Below, piece after piece: positions 18,078 to 18,556 of a stretch of DNA of 18,556 nucleotides. The translations under genes were made by a program, and so were the position numbers. The first letter of the stretch is position 1, and every line of letters starts with the position of its first letter. The notes below the pieces were generated by a model. It was not told where the DNA came from. It worked only from the letters and a program-made list of their open reading frames with translations, and made no database searches. The stretch is from Entamoeba invadens IP1 (Eukaryota; Evosea; Mastigamoebida; Endamoebidae): contig NW_004440084.1 of assembly GCF_000330505.1 (NCBI RefSeq), positions 30,119 to 48,674 on the forward strand. The letters are read 5' to 3'.

Positions 18078-18100
18078 AAGATGAATATAATATTCATCTT
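18078..18100. repeat. 23-bp palindrome upstream of the TLDc gene
   Basis: AAGATGAATAT and ATATTCATCTT are perfect 11-bp inverted arms around a single A. The palindrome ends 42 bases before the start codon of the minus-strand gene, a distance at which Entamoeba promoter elements are found. It may bind a dimeric transcription factor. This role is inferred from position and symmetry only. Confidence 0.5.
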
Positions 18101-18290
18101 TTTAATAGTTTATAGTAATTTATTGGGTTTAATTAATACAAAAATATTATCAATGATCCGCTATTATAGTTGGAATTTTTAAAAAGTTGTATGGAATAGT
18201 AGAAAATTATGATTTATTTATTAGTTTTATTTATTATTTACATACTAAATTTAATAATTCTAAAATTCTAGTATCAGTTTAATTTTTTAA

Positions 18291-18322
18291 AATAACAGTT
18301 TTTAAATATTAAAACTGTTATT
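18291..18322. repeat. 12-bp inverted repeat with 8-base loop
   Basis: AATAACAGTTTT at 18291-18302 is the exact reverse complement of 18311-18322. It has the same 8-base loop length as the hairpin at 3396-3431 but no sequence similarity to it. It is in non-coding DNA. Inverted repeats of this length are less surprising in such AT-rich sequence. Confidence 0.4.
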
Positions 18323-18556
18323 AATTATTTTTAATTTTATTAATAATAATTGTCATATTTTTAAATTATACAGGAGTGGAAAAAAGCTGTAGTGAAAACC
18401 AAAAATTATAGTAAATTAATAGTATTTAACTATATCATATAGTAAATTTTTAGATTTATTGCTTTTATTCGATTGGTTACAATTACAAAAATAATTCGGC
18501 AATTCCAAATGGCAAATTCTATAAGAATAATTTTATTATTGCCAAATTTATAGATT

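Larger units (their letters stand above)
18037..18556. other. AT-rich upstream region of the TLDc gene, no gene seen
   Basis: All frames are short. The region should contain the promoter of the minus-strand TLDc gene. It holds a 23-bp palindrome at 18078-18100 and a 12-bp inverted repeat at 18291-18322. I see no tRNA or other RNA gene and no start of a further gene before the window ends. Confidence 0.55.

Noticed and set aside
1..18556. tRNA, rRNA or CRISPR features
   Set aside because: I looked for T-loop-like GTTCGA boxes and regularly spaced repeats and saw none.

Overview
The window looks like nuclear DNA of an amoebozoan of the genus Entamoeba. The reasons are long intron-free reading frames, extremely AT-rich intergenic DNA, very short implied untranslated ends, and a large gene whose architecture is typical of the Entamoeba transmembrane kinase (TMK) family: signal peptide, Cys-rich CxxCxxGYY repeats, one membrane span, a short beta-rich linker, then a TKL-type kinase. 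The species cannot be fixed from sequence alone. The long non-coding stretches and the apparent DNA-transposon remnant would suit E. invadens or a relative.

Layout. Positions 1-423 are less AT-rich than the DNA that follows and carry two short minus-strand open frames without start codons, probably relics or the edge of a gene beyond position 1. From 424 to 4912 I find no intact gene. This stretch contains a 1,454-bp element (1019-2472) with perfect 17-bp terminal inverted repeats and inward-facing subterminal TGTGGAT motifs, which I read as a non-autonomous DNA transposon. It also contains a small coding-like composition island (about 2761-2870) and a strong 14-bp hairpin (3396-3431).

Positions 4913-15878 are one very large receptor kinase locus of about 3,650 residues. 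It has a BspA-type leucine-rich-repeat cap, about 2,840 residues of Cys-rich repeats, a membrane span, and a complete Ser/Thr/Tyr kinase domain. The reading frame breaks just after the membrane span. The upstream frame stops at 14726-14728 and the kinase lies in the +1 frame. Skipping one A in the run 14709-14711 restores a family-like sequence across the join. The stop itself sits in a CCC-TGA-C context that resembles +1 recoding sites, so the break may be a mutation, an assembly error or, less likely, programmed frameshifting.

A convergent intergenic region (15879-16281) is made of AT microsatellite-like sequence with two copies of a 55-bp direct repeat. It separates the kinase from a minus-strand gene (16282-18036) encoding a 584-residue cytosolic protein with an N-terminal helical region, a low-complexity K/Q/E/N-rich middle and a C-terminal TLDc-like domain. 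The right edge (18037-18556) is non-coding, with a 23-bp palindrome close upstream of the TLDc gene and a second inverted repeat further out. The two main genes converge and need not be functionally linked: one would sense the cell surface and signal inward, while the other resembles a large cytosolic family of unknown role in Entamoeba.
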